A DNA stretch of 64,000 nt, from the NCBI RefSeq assembly GCF_005502885.1, contig NZ_SCMR01000007.1, positions 1 through 64,000 of the forward strand, in the 5' to 3' direction. Positions 16,206-25,583 of this stretch are shown here, piece by piece. A model generated the notes under the pieces. It did not search any database, was not told the DNA's origin, and saw only the letters and a list, made by a program, of their open reading frames with translations. The position numbers and the translations under genes were made by a program. Numbering within the stretch: position 1 is the stretch's first letter; the number at the start of each line of letters is the position of its first letter. The DNA comes from Microbacterium sp. 2FI (GTDB lineage: Bacteria; Actinomycetota; Actinomycetes; Actinomycetales; Microbacteriaceae).

Positions 16206-19200
16206 ATGTCCGCGTCGAAGCAGGGTTTCAAGCTGGGGATCGTCGCTCTTCTCACCGGAGGGCTGTTGGCATCGGGGGTCGGCGGGCCTGCGCTCGCGGT
16301 CGCCGACGAAGACCCGCCACCTCGCGTGATGGTCGATGCGGCGAGCGGACGGGTCATCGCAGACCCGACCGTCGGTGCGCTCACCGAGGCGAGCGCCGCC
16401 GCTGCGGCGGACATCGCGCTGGGCTACCTGCGCGAGAACGCCGGCGATTTCGGGCTGACCGCCGAGGCGGCATCCGGTCTCTACGTCCATAAAGAGGTGA
16501 AGCTCTCCAACGGCTCGTCGGCCGTGCACGTCGGCCAGCGCATCGACGGCCTGCGCGTGCGCGGCGCCGTCATGACCGCTGTGGTGGCCGCCGACGGCCG
16601 GCTGCTGTCGGCCGCCGGATTCCTCGCGCCGGGTGACGGCACCGGAACGACCGCGAAGCTCACGGCGCAGGTCGCGATCGACGCCGCCGCCGACGCGCAG
16701 GATGCCGAGGCATCCCGGCCGCTGCGCGAAGCCGCGACGAAGGCGCCCGCGGCGAAGGAGTACCCGAACGTCTACGCCGAGGGCCTGACCCAGCCGGCGC
16801 CGATCACGGCCGAGCTCGTCTGGTACCCCGACGAGAACGGCACCGCCCTGCGGCTCGCGTGGCTCACCGACATCGAGTCGTCGGGTCAGGCGTGGTTCGA
16901 GTCGGTCGTCGACGCCAACACCGGCGAGGTGATCGAGCAGCAGAGCCGCTACGCGCACGCCGCCCCCGAGGGTGACGTCTTCCGCGAAGAGCACCCCGAG
17001 GCCGCCGGCGCGACCCGCCAGACCACGTCGTTCTCGGGCCCCGGCGGCCCATGGGTCGCCGACCGCACGACCAGCGGCAACAACGTCAACGCCTACCTCG
17101 ATCGCGACGACGACGACGCCAACAACGAGTACCAGCCCGAGACGGCGGCGAACGGCGATCCGGGCTATCAGGAGTTCACCTACGCGTGGACGGATGCTTG
17201 GCGCACGACCGCCGACGTCGATTCGCTCGCGGCCCTCGATGCCGACCGCGATGCGGCCATCACGCAGCTCTTCTACTACACGAATGTGATGCACGACTGG
17301 CTCCACACCCACGGCTTCGACGAGGCCAGCGGCAACTTCCAGGTCGACAACTTCGGCCTCGGCGGCAGCGGCGGCGACCCCGTCCTCGCCGAGGCGCAGG
17401 ACGGCTGGGACTTCGGCTGCGTCGACGACAAGGACACCGCCGACACCGGTGACGACGAAGACATCCGCTGCCTGAACAACGCCAACTTCGGCACTCCCGC
17501 CGAAGGTACGAGCCCGCGCATGCAGATGTACATGTGGGCACCGGGGCGTCCGTATCGCGACGGCGACATGGACGGCGACGTCATCGCCCACGAGTACGGG
17601 CACGGCGTCTCGAGCCGGCTCGTCGGCGGCGGCAACCTCGGCTACAACGACTTCGACCAGCGCGGCGCGCTCGGCGAAGGCTGGAGCGACGTGATCTCCA
17701 TCCTCAAGTGGGACGACGCGACCGTCGGCGAGTACGTCACCGGCGACCAGATCAACGGCATCCGATCCGTCGGCTACGACATCTCCACCCGCACCTTCCA
17801 GTCGTACAACACCTCGTCCAACAGCGGCCACGGCAACGGCGAGATCTGGGCGGCGACGATCTACGACATCGGCCAGCTGTTCCCGGGCGGCGTCGAACCG
17901 CTCGCGACCCTCGTGCTCGACGGTATGAAGGCGACTCCGGCCGACCCGACGTACATCGATGCGCGCAACGCGCTGATCACCGCCGACGGCGGCGAGAACA
18001 CGTGCCTCATCTGGTCGGCGTTCGCAGGCCGGGGCCTCGGCGTCGACTCGACGACGGGGCTCGACACGGTTCCGACCGCAAGCGACGCCGTCCCGCCCGA
18101 GTGCGAGCCGACGGCAGATGCCGGCGGCCCGTACGTCACGCCCGAGGGGACGGATGCCGCTCTCGACGGCACGGGGTCTGCCAGCGGCAGCGACCCGAGC
18201 GCCGGCGCGATCACAGCGTACGCGTGGGATCTCGACGACGACGGCCAGTACGACGACGCGACCGGTGCGACGCCCTCGTTCACCGCGGTGGGCCAGGACG
18301 GCGTGTACACGATCGGCCTCGAAGTCACCGATGAGTTCGGCAGAACCGCGACCGACACGAGCACCGTGACGGTCACGAACGTCGCGCCGACGGTCGCGAT
18401 CGACGCGATCACGCCGATCGACGAGTTCGGCACCGTGACGGTGTCGGGCACGGTCACCGACCCGGGCTGGCTCGACGACCTGTCGGCGAGCATCTCGTTC
18501 GACGACGGTGAGGCGCCCGTGGCGCTCGCCGGGGTCGAGGAGAACGTGCGGCCCGACGCGACGCTCACCTTCTCGGTCGAGCATCAGTACGGCGACGACG
18601 GCGACTTCACCGTCGAAGTCTGCGCCGCCGACGACGACACGAGCGACAACTGCGACACCGAGGTCGCCGCGGTGGCGAACGTCGATCCCACCGCGACGAT
18701 CGACACGTCGGGCGAGCAGGTGTACGACGGCGTCAGCGCCTTCATCCTCGAGGCAGGAGAAGAGCTCACGGTGCCGGCCACCTCGACCGATCCGGGCAGC
18801 GACGACATCGAGATCACGTGGGAGTGGGGGGACTCGGCATCCGATTCCCTGACCTCGCTCGTGAACCCGCCCGCTCTCGACCCGCTGAAGTCGCCGAGTG
18901 TGGAGCCGCGCGATGTGACGCTCGAGGCGAGCCACATCTACAGTGACGCGTGCCTGTATGAACTCGGCGTCACGGCGACCGACGACGACGGCGGGGTCTC
19001 TCCGACCGACACCGCGGCGGTCGTCATCACCGGCAACGCGACGGTGTCGAAGGGTCACGGCTGGTGGCTGAACCAGTACCGCCCGAAGCCGCCGAACGAC
19101 TTCACGCCGGCCGAGCTCCAGTGCTACCTCGACATCGTCGGGTACTTCAGCCTGGTCTTCGACGAGGACACCGACGCGTCGACACGCGCGGCGGCGACGA

Positions 19201-19460
19201 AGGTGCTCAACGCTCCGGCCAAGTCACCGGGAGATGTGATCTTCGACCAGCATGCTCTCGGCGCCTGGCTGAACTTCGCCAACGGCTCGGTGAGTCTCGC
19301 GACCCCGGTCGACACCGACGGCAACGGCACACTCGACAGCACCTTCGGGGCCGTCATGCTCACCGCCGAGACGGTGCGGATGAACCCGGCGTCGACGACC
19401 GCGCAGATCAAGGCGCAGAAGAACCTCGTCGAGCGGATCGCCACGCAGAGCGGAGACTAG
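16206..19460 (+). CDS. Secreted M36 (fungalysin) zinc metalloprotease with PKD domains
   Basis: 1084 residues from ATG 16206 (GAGGGG upstream). Signal peptide about 1-33, then an FTP-type propeptide (about 60-200). The catalytic domain contains H462-E-Y-G-H466, the zinc-binding HExxH, with the third ligand E491 in GALGEGWSD. PKD-like beta domains follow (GGPYVTPEGTDAALDGTGS near 640, and a second from about 720). The last 135 residues (KGHGWWLNQYRPKPPNDFTP onward) form a separate domain I do not recognise by name. Protein is exported by Sec, self-processed and degrades external proteins. The following gene encodes a lipoprotein. Confidence 0.92.
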   Translation: MSASKQGFKLGIVALLTGGLLASGVGGPALAVADEDPPPRVMVDAASGRVIADPTVGALTEASAAAAADIALGYLRENAGDFGLTAEAASGLYVHKEVKLSNGSSAVHVGQRIDGLRVRGAVMTAVVAADGRLLSAAGFLAPGDGTGTTAKLTAQVAIDAAADAQDAEASRPLREAATKAPAAKEYPNVYAEGLTQPAPITAELVWYPDENGTALRLAWLTDIESSGQAWFESVVDANTGEVIEQQSRYAHAAPEGDVFREEHPEAAGATRQTTSFSGPGGPWVADRTTSGNNVNAYLDRDDDDANNEYQPETAANGDPGYQEFTYAWTDAWRTTADVDSLAALDADRDAAITQLFYYTNVMHDWLHTHGFDEASGNFQVDNFGLGGSGGDPVLAEAQDGWDFGCVDDKDTADTGDDEDIRCLNNANFGTPAEGTSPRMQMYMWAPGRPYRDGDMDGDVIAHEYGHGVSSRLVGGGNLGYNDFDQRGALGEGWSDVISILKWDDATVGEYVTGDQINGIRSVGYDISTRTFQSYNTSSNSGHGNGEIWAATIYDIGQLFPGGVEPLATLVLDGMKATPADPTYIDARNALITADGGENTCLIWSAFAGRGLGVDSTTGLDTVPTASDAVPPECEPTADAGGPYVTPEGTDAALDGTGSASGSDPSAGAITAYAWDLDDDGQYDDATGATPSFTAVGQDGVYTIGLEVTDEFGRTATDTSTVTVTNVAPTVAIDAITPIDEFGTVTVSGTVTDPGWLDDLSASISFDDGEAPVALAGVEENVRPDATLTFSVEHQYGDDGDFTVEVCAADDDTSDNCDTEVAAVANVDPTATIDTSGEQVYDGVSAFILEAGEELTVPATSTDPGSDDIEITWEWGDSASDSLTSLVNPPALDPLKSPSVEPRDVTLEASHIYSDACLYELGVTATDDDGGVSPTDTAAVVITGNATVSKGHGWWLNQYRPKPPNDFTPAELQCYLDIVGYFSLVFDEDTDASTRAAATKVLNAPAKSPGDVIFDQHALGAWLNFANGSVSLATPVDTDGNGTLDSTFGAVMLTAETVRMNPASTTAQIKAQKNLVERIATQSGD

Positions 19461-19469
19461 GGGGTCGAC

Positions 19470-19892
19470 GTGAGACGGTGGCTCCCCGCCCTCGTCCTCG
19501 CAGCGATGCTGACGGGGTGCGCGAGCGCGGGGCCGTCGCCGTACGGAGTTCCGCAGCCGACACCCACCCCGACCGCGACGGAAGCAACGATGTCACCAGC
19601 GCCGACGTCGTCCGCAGCCGAGCCGGAGCCCGCACCCCGCTTCGTGGGTCCGTCCGACGACGGCCGCGCGTTCGCGATGACGGTCGATCAGACCACGACG
19701 CTGCGTGTGACGGAGGCCGAAGCCGATGACCCCGTGGTCGACGGCGGCGCAGTGCTCGTGATCGCGGTCGCGAACGTCTCGGGCAGCGGAGCGCGCGAGT
19801 GGGAGATCCGCGCGGTCGAGCCCGGCGAGGCGACCGTGCGGGGGTCGACGGGCGCGGGTGACTGGTCGATCGTGTTCGTCGTCTCGGGCTGA
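19470..19892 (+). CDS. Putative lipoprotein, unknown function
   Basis: 140 residues from GTG 19470. The signal peptide ends in the lipobox LTGC (Cys about 17), followed by a Pro/Thr/Ser-rich linker and a small beta domain (AFAMTVDQTTTLRVTEAEADD, VLVIAVANVSGSGAREWEI, GDWSIVFVVSG) that resembles an immunoglobulin or protease-inhibitor (chagasin-like) fold. It lies 9 bp after the M36 protease gene. A protease-modulating role is possible but is only an inference. Confidence 0.65.
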   Translation: MRRWLPALVLAAMLTGCASAGPSPYGVPQPTPTPTATEATMSPAPTSSAAEPEPAPRFVGPSDDGRAFAMTVDQTTTLRVTEAEADDPVVDGGAVLVIAVANVSGSGAREWEIRAVEPGEATVRGSTGAGDWSIVFVVSG

Positions 19893-19898
19893 GTCGAT

Positions 19899-19920
19899 CC
19901 TGAGCGGGTCAGCGCTCAGG
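19899..19920. terminator. Bidirectional hairpin between convergent genes
   Basis: CCTGAGCG (19899-19906), loop of 6, CGCTCAGG (19913-19920), perfect 8-bp stem. It overlaps the NUDIX stop codon on the minus strand. Confidence 0.5.
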
Positions 19921-20316
19921 CAGGAAGTACGTGCGCGCGAGCGGTGCGATCTCGAGCTCGTCGGCATCGGCGCGCGTGATCCAGCGGAGCTCGGCGATCT
20001 CAGCGGCGACGACCGGATGCTGCGCCCCGATGTCTGCGGCGAAGACATCCGCGACGACGACGAAGCCCGGCTCGTTGGCGGCGGCTGCGCGGAAGACCCC
20101 CAGCGACCGCAGCTGCTTCGGCGGGATCTTCAGCCCGAGCTCCTCGTCCAGCTCGCGGCTGAGCGTCTCGGCGGGCGACTCGCCGGGCTCGGGCTTGCCG
20201 CCCGGCTGCATGAGCGCGGTGGTGCCGGCCTTGCGCACGAGCAGCAGGCGCCCGACGGCGTCGAGGATGACCGCCGCCGACACCCGGATCTCGCGCACGG
20301 CATCGTCTGAGGTCAC
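19909..20316 (-). CDS. NUDIX hydrolase
   Basis: 135 residues with a complete Nudix box GGKPEPGESPAETLSRELDEELGL (G-x5-E-x7-R-E-L-x-E-E-x-G-L) at about 40-63. It hydrolyses a nucleoside diphosphate linked to another moiety; the MutT-like size suggests a sanitising role. A TAGCGT box lies 6 nt before the GTG start, indicating a leaderless transcript. The gene converges on the lipoprotein gene. Confidence 0.9.
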   Translation of the reverse strand: MTSDDAVREIRVSAAVILDAVGRLLLVRKAGTTALMQPGGKPEPGESPAETLSRELDEELGLKIPPKQLRSLGVFRAAAANEPGFVVVADVFAADIGAQHPVVAAEIAELRWITRADADELEIAPLARTYFLPER

Positions 20317-20354
20317 CGTCGCACGCTAACAGGTTCCACCGCGGTGCCCCGGCG

Positions 20355-20360
20355 TACAAT
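20355..20360 (+). promoter_or_regulatory. -10 box of leaderless SDR transcript
   Basis: TACAAT ends 5 nt before GTG 20366. It is the closest match to the consensus -10 hexamer TATAAT in this part of the window. Confidence 0.5.
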
Positions 20361-20365
20361 CGCGT

Positions 20366-21847
20366 GTGCCCACCGACTCGCCCGTTCCCGCCGACCTGCC
20401 GCCGAGCGGCATCGACCCGGACGACCTCGCCGCCACCCTCCGGGTGCTCCACGGCATGGCGGGCCTCGACGAGACCCACCCCGACTTCGTCGCCGTTCGG
20501 CAGGCGACAGCGAAGATGTTCAAGGCCGTGAAGAAGGTCCGCCGGCGTGAGATCCGCGACGCGATCGCGCAGGCCGACCGCGACGTCGTCGCCGCCACCG
20601 CCACCGGAGCGCCCGACCGCATCGACGACGAGACGCGCGGCATCCCGATCTCGACGGCCACGACCGCGCCGATCGCAGGCACCCTGCTGAAGGCCCGCGC
20701 CTGCTACATCTGCAAGCAGCCGTACACGATCGTCGACGCGTTCTACCACCAGCTGTGCCCGACGTGTGCGGCGATGAGCCATGCCAAGCGCGACGCGCGC
20801 ACCGACCTCACCGGCAAGCGGGCGCTGCTCACCGGCGGACGCGCCAAGATCGGCATGTACATCGCGCTGCGCCTGCTGCGCGACGGCGCCCACACCACCA
20901 TCACGACCCGGTTCCCCCGCGACGCGGTGCGCCGGTTCTCGAGCCTGCCCGACGCCCCCGAATGGATCGACCGGCTCAAGATCGTCGGCATCGACCTGCG
21001 CGATCCCGCCCAGGTGATCGGCCTCGCCGAAGACGTCGCGGCGGCCGGCACCCTCGACATCCTGATCAACAACGCCACCCAGACCGTCCGGCGCTCGCCC
21101 GGCGCGTACCAGCCGCTCGTCGATGCCGAGCTCGCTCCCTTGCCGAACGGTCCGCTGCCCGAGCTCGTCACGTTCGGGCACACGAACGACCAGCATCCGC
21201 AGGCCCTCGAGCGCTCGGTGACAGCGCACCCGATCCTCGCAGCCGCCGCCGCGCGGGCGGACGAGCTGACCGAACAGGCGATGGCGGCCGGGTCGAGCTC
21301 GCTCGAGCGCCTGGCCGCGGGCACGGCGATCGACGCCGGTGGGCTCGTCCCCGATCTGCACCACGTCAACTCATGGACGCAGCGCGTCGACGAGGTCGAC
21401 CCGCTCGAGATGCTCGAGGTGCAGCTGGCGAACACCACCGCACCGTTCCTGCTCATCTCGAAGCTGCGCCCCTCGATGGCGGCGAGCACCGCGCGCCGCA
21501 CGTACGTCGTGAACGTCAGCGCCATGGAAGGCGTCTTCAACCGCGGCTACAAGGGCCCCGGCCACCCGCACACCAACATGGCCAAGGCGGCTGTCAACAT
21601 GCTCACGCGCACGAGCGCGCGCGAGATGTTCGAGACCGACCGCATCCTGATGACGAGCGTCGACACCGGCTGGATCACCGACGAGCGCCCGCACCCGACC
21701 AAGGTGCGCCTCGCCGAAGAGGGCTTCCACGCCCCGCTCGACCTCGTCGACGGCGCGGCACGCGTGTACGACCCGATCGTGCGCGGCGAGGCGGGCGAAG
21801 ATCTGTTCGGCGTCTTCCTCAAGGACTACACACCCGGCGCCTGGTGA
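20366..21847 (+). CDS. Atypical SDR-family oxidoreductase with N-terminal zinc-ribbon-like region
   Basis: 493 residues. About 150 residues precede the Rossmann domain and carry C-Y-I-C-K and C-P-T-C pairs (near 118-138), a zinc-ribbon-like arrangement. The SDR domain has the nucleotide motif ALLTGGRAKIGMYIAL and INNAT (NNAG equivalent). The conserved Ser (NVSAMEG) is present, but the catalytic YxxxK is replaced by T-N-M-A-K, so the usual Tyr is missing. About 60 residues are inserted before it. The substrate is unknown, and it may not be a simple dehydrogenase. The GTG start has no Shine-Dalgarno sequence. Confidence 0.8.
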   Translation: MPTDSPVPADLPPSGIDPDDLAATLRVLHGMAGLDETHPDFVAVRQATAKMFKAVKKVRRREIRDAIAQADRDVVAATATGAPDRIDDETRGIPISTATTAPIAGTLLKARACYICKQPYTIVDAFYHQLCPTCAAMSHAKRDARTDLTGKRALLTGGRAKIGMYIALRLLRDGAHTTITTRFPRDAVRRFSSLPDAPEWIDRLKIVGIDLRDPAQVIGLAEDVAAAGTLDILINNATQTVRRSPGAYQPLVDAELAPLPNGPLPELVTFGHTNDQHPQALERSVTAHPILAAAAARADELTEQAMAAGSSSLERLAAGTAIDAGGLVPDLHHVNSWTQRVDEVDPLEMLEVQLANTTAPFLLISKLRPSMAASTARRTYVVNVSAMEGVFNRGYKGPGHPHTNMAKAAVNMLTRTSAREMFETDRILMTSVDTGWITDERPHPTKVRLAEEGFHAPLDLVDGAARVYDPIVRGEAGEDLFGVFLKDYTPGAW

Positions 21848-21879
21848 CTCTGTCGGCGCCCACCGGTACCGTGGCGCGC

Positions 21880-22854
21880 ATGACTGTCGACACCGCAGTG
21901 CTCGCATGGCTTCTCGACACCGACCCGGCGCTTCGCTGGCAGGTTGAGCGCGATCTGGCAGGCTCTCCGCCCGAGGTGTGGCGGGCCACGCGTGCCCGGG
22001 TCGCGACCGAGGGCTTCGGCGCACGGCTCCTCGCCCTGCAGGACGACGACGGCCAGTGGGCGGGCGGCGCGTTCTTCCCGCGCGGGTACGACGGCTCCGA
22101 ACCCGGCCAGCCGTGGAAGGCGACGACATGGTCGCTCAATTCGTTGCGCGAATGGGGTGTGGATGCCGACCGCCTCGCCGGAACCGCCGAGAAGCTCGCC
22201 GAGAACAGCCGCTGGGAGTACGACGACCTGCCCTACTGGGGCGGCGAGGTCGATGCATGCATCAACGGGTATACGCTCGCGAACGGCGCCTGGCTGGGCG
22301 TCGACGTCACCGAGAACGCCCGATGGTTCGTCGATCACCAGATGGACGAGGGCGGCTGGAACTGCGAATGGGTCGAAGGATCGACCCGGTCTTCGTTCCC
22401 CTCGACGTTGAATTCCCTCGAGGGCATCCTGGCCTACGAGAAGCTGGCCGGCGGCACCGACGAGCTGCGTGAAGCCCGCCATCGGGGCGAGGAGTACCTG
22501 CTGCAGCGCCACCTGCTGCGCCGCCAGACCACGGGCGAGGTCGTCGAGTCGTACATGCTGCGGTTCGCCTACCCGTTCCGCGCCTTTTACAGCGCGCTGC
22601 ACGCGGTGGACTACTTCCGAGCGGCGTCGCTGCAGGACGGCACCGCCCCCGATCCCCGCATCGCGGAGGCGATCGAGGTGGTGCGCGCAGCCCGCACGCC
22701 CGAGGGGACGTGGATCCAGGAGCGCCGTCACCCCGGTGCGGTGTGGTTCGAGATCGACGTCGATGCCGGCGAGCCGTCGCCGTGGCTCACTTTCATCGCC
22801 ACGCGCGTGCTCGAGTGGTGGGACGCCCGCGACGAGTCACCCGTGGCAGGCTGA
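21880..22854 (+). CDS. Squalene cyclase / prenyltransferase-like alpha-barrel protein
   Basis: 324 residues with repeats of the (alpha/alpha) toroid type: DDDGQWAGGAFFPRGYDG, EGGWNCEWVEGSTRSSF and SPWLTFIATRVLEWWD. These resemble QW motifs of squalene/hopene cyclase-like proteins. The protein is half the length of true cyclases, lacks the DxDD catalytic motif, and therefore is unlikely to cyclise squalene. A TACCGT box lies 7 nt before the ATG. It stands 32 bp downstream of the SDR gene. Confidence 0.65.
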   Translation: MTVDTAVLAWLLDTDPALRWQVERDLAGSPPEVWRATRARVATEGFGARLLALQDDDGQWAGGAFFPRGYDGSEPGQPWKATTWSLNSLREWGVDADRLAGTAEKLAENSRWEYDDLPYWGGEVDACINGYTLANGAWLGVDVTENARWFVDHQMDEGGWNCEWVEGSTRSSFPSTLNSLEGILAYEKLAGGTDELREARHRGEEYLLQRHLLRRQTTGEVVESYMLRFAYPFRAFYSALHAVDYFRAASLQDGTAPDPRIAEAIEVVRAARTPEGTWIQERRHPGAVWFEIDVDAGEPSPWLTFIATRVLEWWDARDESPVAG

Positions 22855-22858
22855 GGCA

Positions 22859-23242
22859 GTGCTGACTGCTGCCGCTCTCGAGTTCCTCGCCGAGTACCAC
22901 CTGGCCACGCTGGCGACGCTGGGTCGTCAGAACCGCGTCCACGCGGTGCCCGTCGGCTTCACGTACGAAGACGGCATCGTGCGCGTGATCGGATCGCGCG
23001 GTTCGCAGAAGTTCCTCAACGTCGAGCGTTCCGGCAGAGCGTCGGTGTGCTCGGTCGACCGCGGGCGGTGGATCAGCTTCGAGGGTCCGGCGCGCATCGA
23101 CGAGGATCCGGATGCCGTCGCCCACGCCGTGGCGCTCTACGCCGGCCGCTATCGGCAGCCGCGCGTCAACCCCGAGCGGGTCGTGCTCGAGATGCAGGTC
23201 GAACGGGTGCTGGGCTCAGCCCCGTTCCGTGCAGGAAGATAG
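22859..23242 (+). CDS. Pyridoxamine 5'-phosphate oxidase-like (PPOX/FDOR) protein
   Basis: 127 residues from GTG 22859, 4 bp after the previous stop. LEFLAEYHLATLATLGRQNRVHAVPVGFTY, then VRVIGSRGSQKFLNVERSG and WISFEGPARIDEDP show the split-barrel flavin-binding fold. In Actinobacteria small proteins of this type often use F420 or FMN to reduce diverse substrates. No specificity can be assigned. Confidence 0.82.
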   Translation: MLTAAALEFLAEYHLATLATLGRQNRVHAVPVGFTYEDGIVRVIGSRGSQKFLNVERSGRASVCSVDRGRWISFEGPARIDEDPDAVAHAVALYAGRYRQPRVNPERVVLEMQVERVLGSAPFRAGR

Positions 23243-23293
23243 AGCCGCCCTCACCGCACCCCGGCGACGCGGGCCAGAACGCGAAGAGGACCC

Positions 23294-24679
23294 ATGACCG
23301 ACTCACCTCGTCCCGAGCGGATGCACGCCATCTCGGCCGAGACGCGCCACACCGTCGACGACGTGCTCGAGTACGCGCGCCGCCGCGCGCTGTACGAGGA
23401 CATCCCGCTGGACAAGCCGATGCGCCCGCACGATCTCGCACGGCTCGCCTCCGGCTCCATCACAGACGACGGCATCGGGGCACGGCGCGCGATCGCGCTG
23501 TTCGAGAACGTGCTCGCGCCGGCGTGCCTGTCCACCGACCATCCCGGCTACCTCGCCTTCATTCCGTCGGCACCGAGCAAGGCCGCGCTCGCATTCGACG
23601 TCGTGGTGTCGGCATCAGCCATCTACGGAGGATCGTGGATGGAAGGAGCCGGTGCCGTCTTCGCCGAGAACGAGGTGCTGCACTGGCTCGCGCACGAGTT
23701 CGGCCTGCCGGCGACGGCGGGCGGGGTGTTCGTGCAGGGTGGCACGATCGGCAATCTCTCCGCGCTCGTGACGGCTCGGGATGCCGCGCGCCACCGCAGC
23801 CGTGAGGCCGGGCGCCCCGACCCGGCTCGCTGGGCCGTCGTGTGCAGCGCCGAGGCGCACTCGTCGATCGCGTCGGCGGCGGCGGTCATGGACGTCGACA
23901 TCGTGACCGCTGCGCCCGACGCCGGCGGGCGCCTGCACGGCGACGCGGTCGCGGCGGCGCTCGACGAGCACGGCGACGCGGTGTTCGCGGTCGTGGCGAC
24001 CGGCGGCACCACCAACTTCGGCATCGTCGATGACATCGCCTCGATCGCCGATGAGACCACCGCGCGCGGTGTGTGGCTGCACATCGACGGCGCCTACGGA
24101 CTCGCAGCGATGCTCGCCCCGCGCATGCGGCCGACATTCGCGGGCGTCGAGCGCGCCGACTCGGTGATCGTCGACCCGCACAAGTGGCTGTTCGCACCAT
24201 TCGACGCGTGCGCGCTGATCTACCGCGAACCCGCGCTCGCGCTCGGCGCGCACACGCAGAAGGCCGAGTACCTCGACACCCTCACCGAGACGCCCGACTG
24301 GAACCCGTCCGACCTCGCTGTGCAGCTCACCCGCCGGGCGCGCGGCCTGCCCTTGTGGTTCTCGCTCGCGACTCACGGCACCGAGCAGTACCGCGCCACC
24401 ATCGAGCACGGCATCGATCTCGCGCAGCAGATCGCCGACGAGATCACCCGTCGTGACACCCTGTCGCTCGTGCGCGACCCGCAGCTCTCGGTGGTCGTCT
24501 TCCGCCGCGAGGGCTGGACGCTCGCCGACTACCAGGCATGGTCTGATCGCCTGCTCGAGGACCAGCGCGGGTTCGTCGTGCCGAGCTCGCACGCGGGTGA
24601 GCCGGTGCTGCGGTTCGCGATCATCAGCCCGCTCACGACCTACGAGCTGCTCACCGACATCCTCGACACGCTGGGCTGA
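23294..24679 (+). CDS. PLP-dependent group II amino acid decarboxylase family protein
   Basis: 461 residues, full length for the aromatic-L-amino-acid/glutamate/diaminobutyrate decarboxylase family. The PLP lysine is K297 in VDPHKWLFAPFD; other motifs are GGTIGNLSALVTARDAA, AEAHSSIASAAAV, GTTNFGIVDDIASIAD and HIDGAYGLAAML. It decarboxylates an amino acid in the cytoplasm; the exact substrate is not readable. It is flanked by unrelated genes and so probably transcribed alone. Confidence 0.9.
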   Translation: MTDSPRPERMHAISAETRHTVDDVLEYARRRALYEDIPLDKPMRPHDLARLASGSITDDGIGARRAIALFENVLAPACLSTDHPGYLAFIPSAPSKAALAFDVVVSASAIYGGSWMEGAGAVFAENEVLHWLAHEFGLPATAGGVFVQGGTIGNLSALVTARDAARHRSREAGRPDPARWAVVCSAEAHSSIASAAAVMDVDIVTAAPDAGGRLHGDAVAAALDEHGDAVFAVVATGGTTNFGIVDDIASIADETTARGVWLHIDGAYGLAAMLAPRMRPTFAGVERADSVIVDPHKWLFAPFDACALIYREPALALGAHTQKAEYLDTLTETPDWNPSDLAVQLTRRARGLPLWFSLATHGTEQYRATIEHGIDLAQQIADEITRRDTLSLVRDPQLSVVVFRREGWTLADYQAWSDRLLEDQRGFVVPSSHAGEPVLRFAIISPLTTYELLTDILDTLG

Positions 24680-24697
24680 CGGATCGCGGGGCGGCGC

Positions 24698-25462
24698 TCA
24701 CTGCTGCGTGGCGCCGGTCGCCTGCAGGTGGAAGATCACCTCGGTCGCGTCCGCGGGGGCCGGGTCGCCGTCGTCGTCGAGCACCGCCATGACTTCGAGC
24801 CCGGCGACGCGGGCGAGCGAGCGGAAGCGCTCCTGCTCGTACCAGTGCAGCACCCATTCCCGCTCGACGACCTCAGGGTCACCGGCGCCGCGTCGCTCGT
24901 ACCGCAGCTTCGATCGCTGCAGGCGGGCCTCGGCATCCCGTTCCTGCGTGACGAAGGTGACGCTGATCTCGGCCCCGTGCTCGTCGACCCCGGTGCGACG
25001 GGCGCCGAGCTGATCGGCGTTCTCGGGAGTCGGCTCGAACAGCGGGATCACGGCCACGCCTCCTGGGTCCAGGTGCGCGCGGATTCCCCGGAGGGCGGCC
25101 ACGGCCAGGTCGTCGCCGGGCAGCAGGTTGAAGGTCGCACCCGCCAGGTAGATCAGCGCGTACGAGCGCGGCAGATCGAGGGCTTCCATGCGCTGGTGAT
25201 GCAGCACGACGTCGACGCCGGCGAGCGCGGCCCTGCGACGGCAGCGCTCGAGCATGTCGGCCGACGAGTCGACGCCTTCGATCTCGAAGCCCCGCTGTCG
25301 CAGCGGAACGAGCGGATCGCCTCCACCGCAGCCGAGCTCGAGAGCCGGTTCGCCGTAGCGGCGCAGCAGCGGCTCGTAGTCGTCGGGGTCGGAGTGACCG
25401 CCGCGCAGCGGCTCGTACAGGTCGGCGACGAGGCCGGTGTAGAAGTGGGCGGCGTCCTCCAT
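24698..25462 (-). CDS. Class I SAM-dependent methyltransferase
   Basis: 254 residues from the ATG at 25462. The SAM motif is ALELGCGGGDPLVPLRQRGF (about 40-59), then EGVDSSADMLERCRRRA and an aromatic-rich loop IYLAGATFNLLPGDD. The C-terminal half (VEREWVLHWYEQERFRSLA) is typical of small-molecule methyltransferases. A CACAAT box lies 6 nt before the ATG, indicating a leaderless transcript. It points away from the neighbouring membrane-protein pair. Confidence 0.88.
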   Translation of the reverse strand: MEDAAHFYTGLVADLYEPLRGGHSDPDDYEPLLRRYGEPALELGCGGGDPLVPLRQRGFEIEGVDSSADMLERCRRRAALAGVDVVLHHQRMEALDLPRSYALIYLAGATFNLLPGDDLAVAALRGIRAHLDPGGVAVIPLFEPTPENADQLGARRTGVDEHGAEISVTFVTQERDAEARLQRSKLRYERRGAGDPEVVEREWVLHWYEQERFRSLARVAGLEVMAVLDDDGDPAPADATEVIFHLQATGATQQ

Positions 25463-25583
25463 GGGGATATTGTGCCGAGCCGGGCACGGCGACGGAAGGT
25501 CTCGGGCGGTCGGCTCCCGGCGGCTGCTCCCGAGGACCGCAACTAGACTGGGCGGCATCCGTTCCACTTCGCAGGAAACCCTT

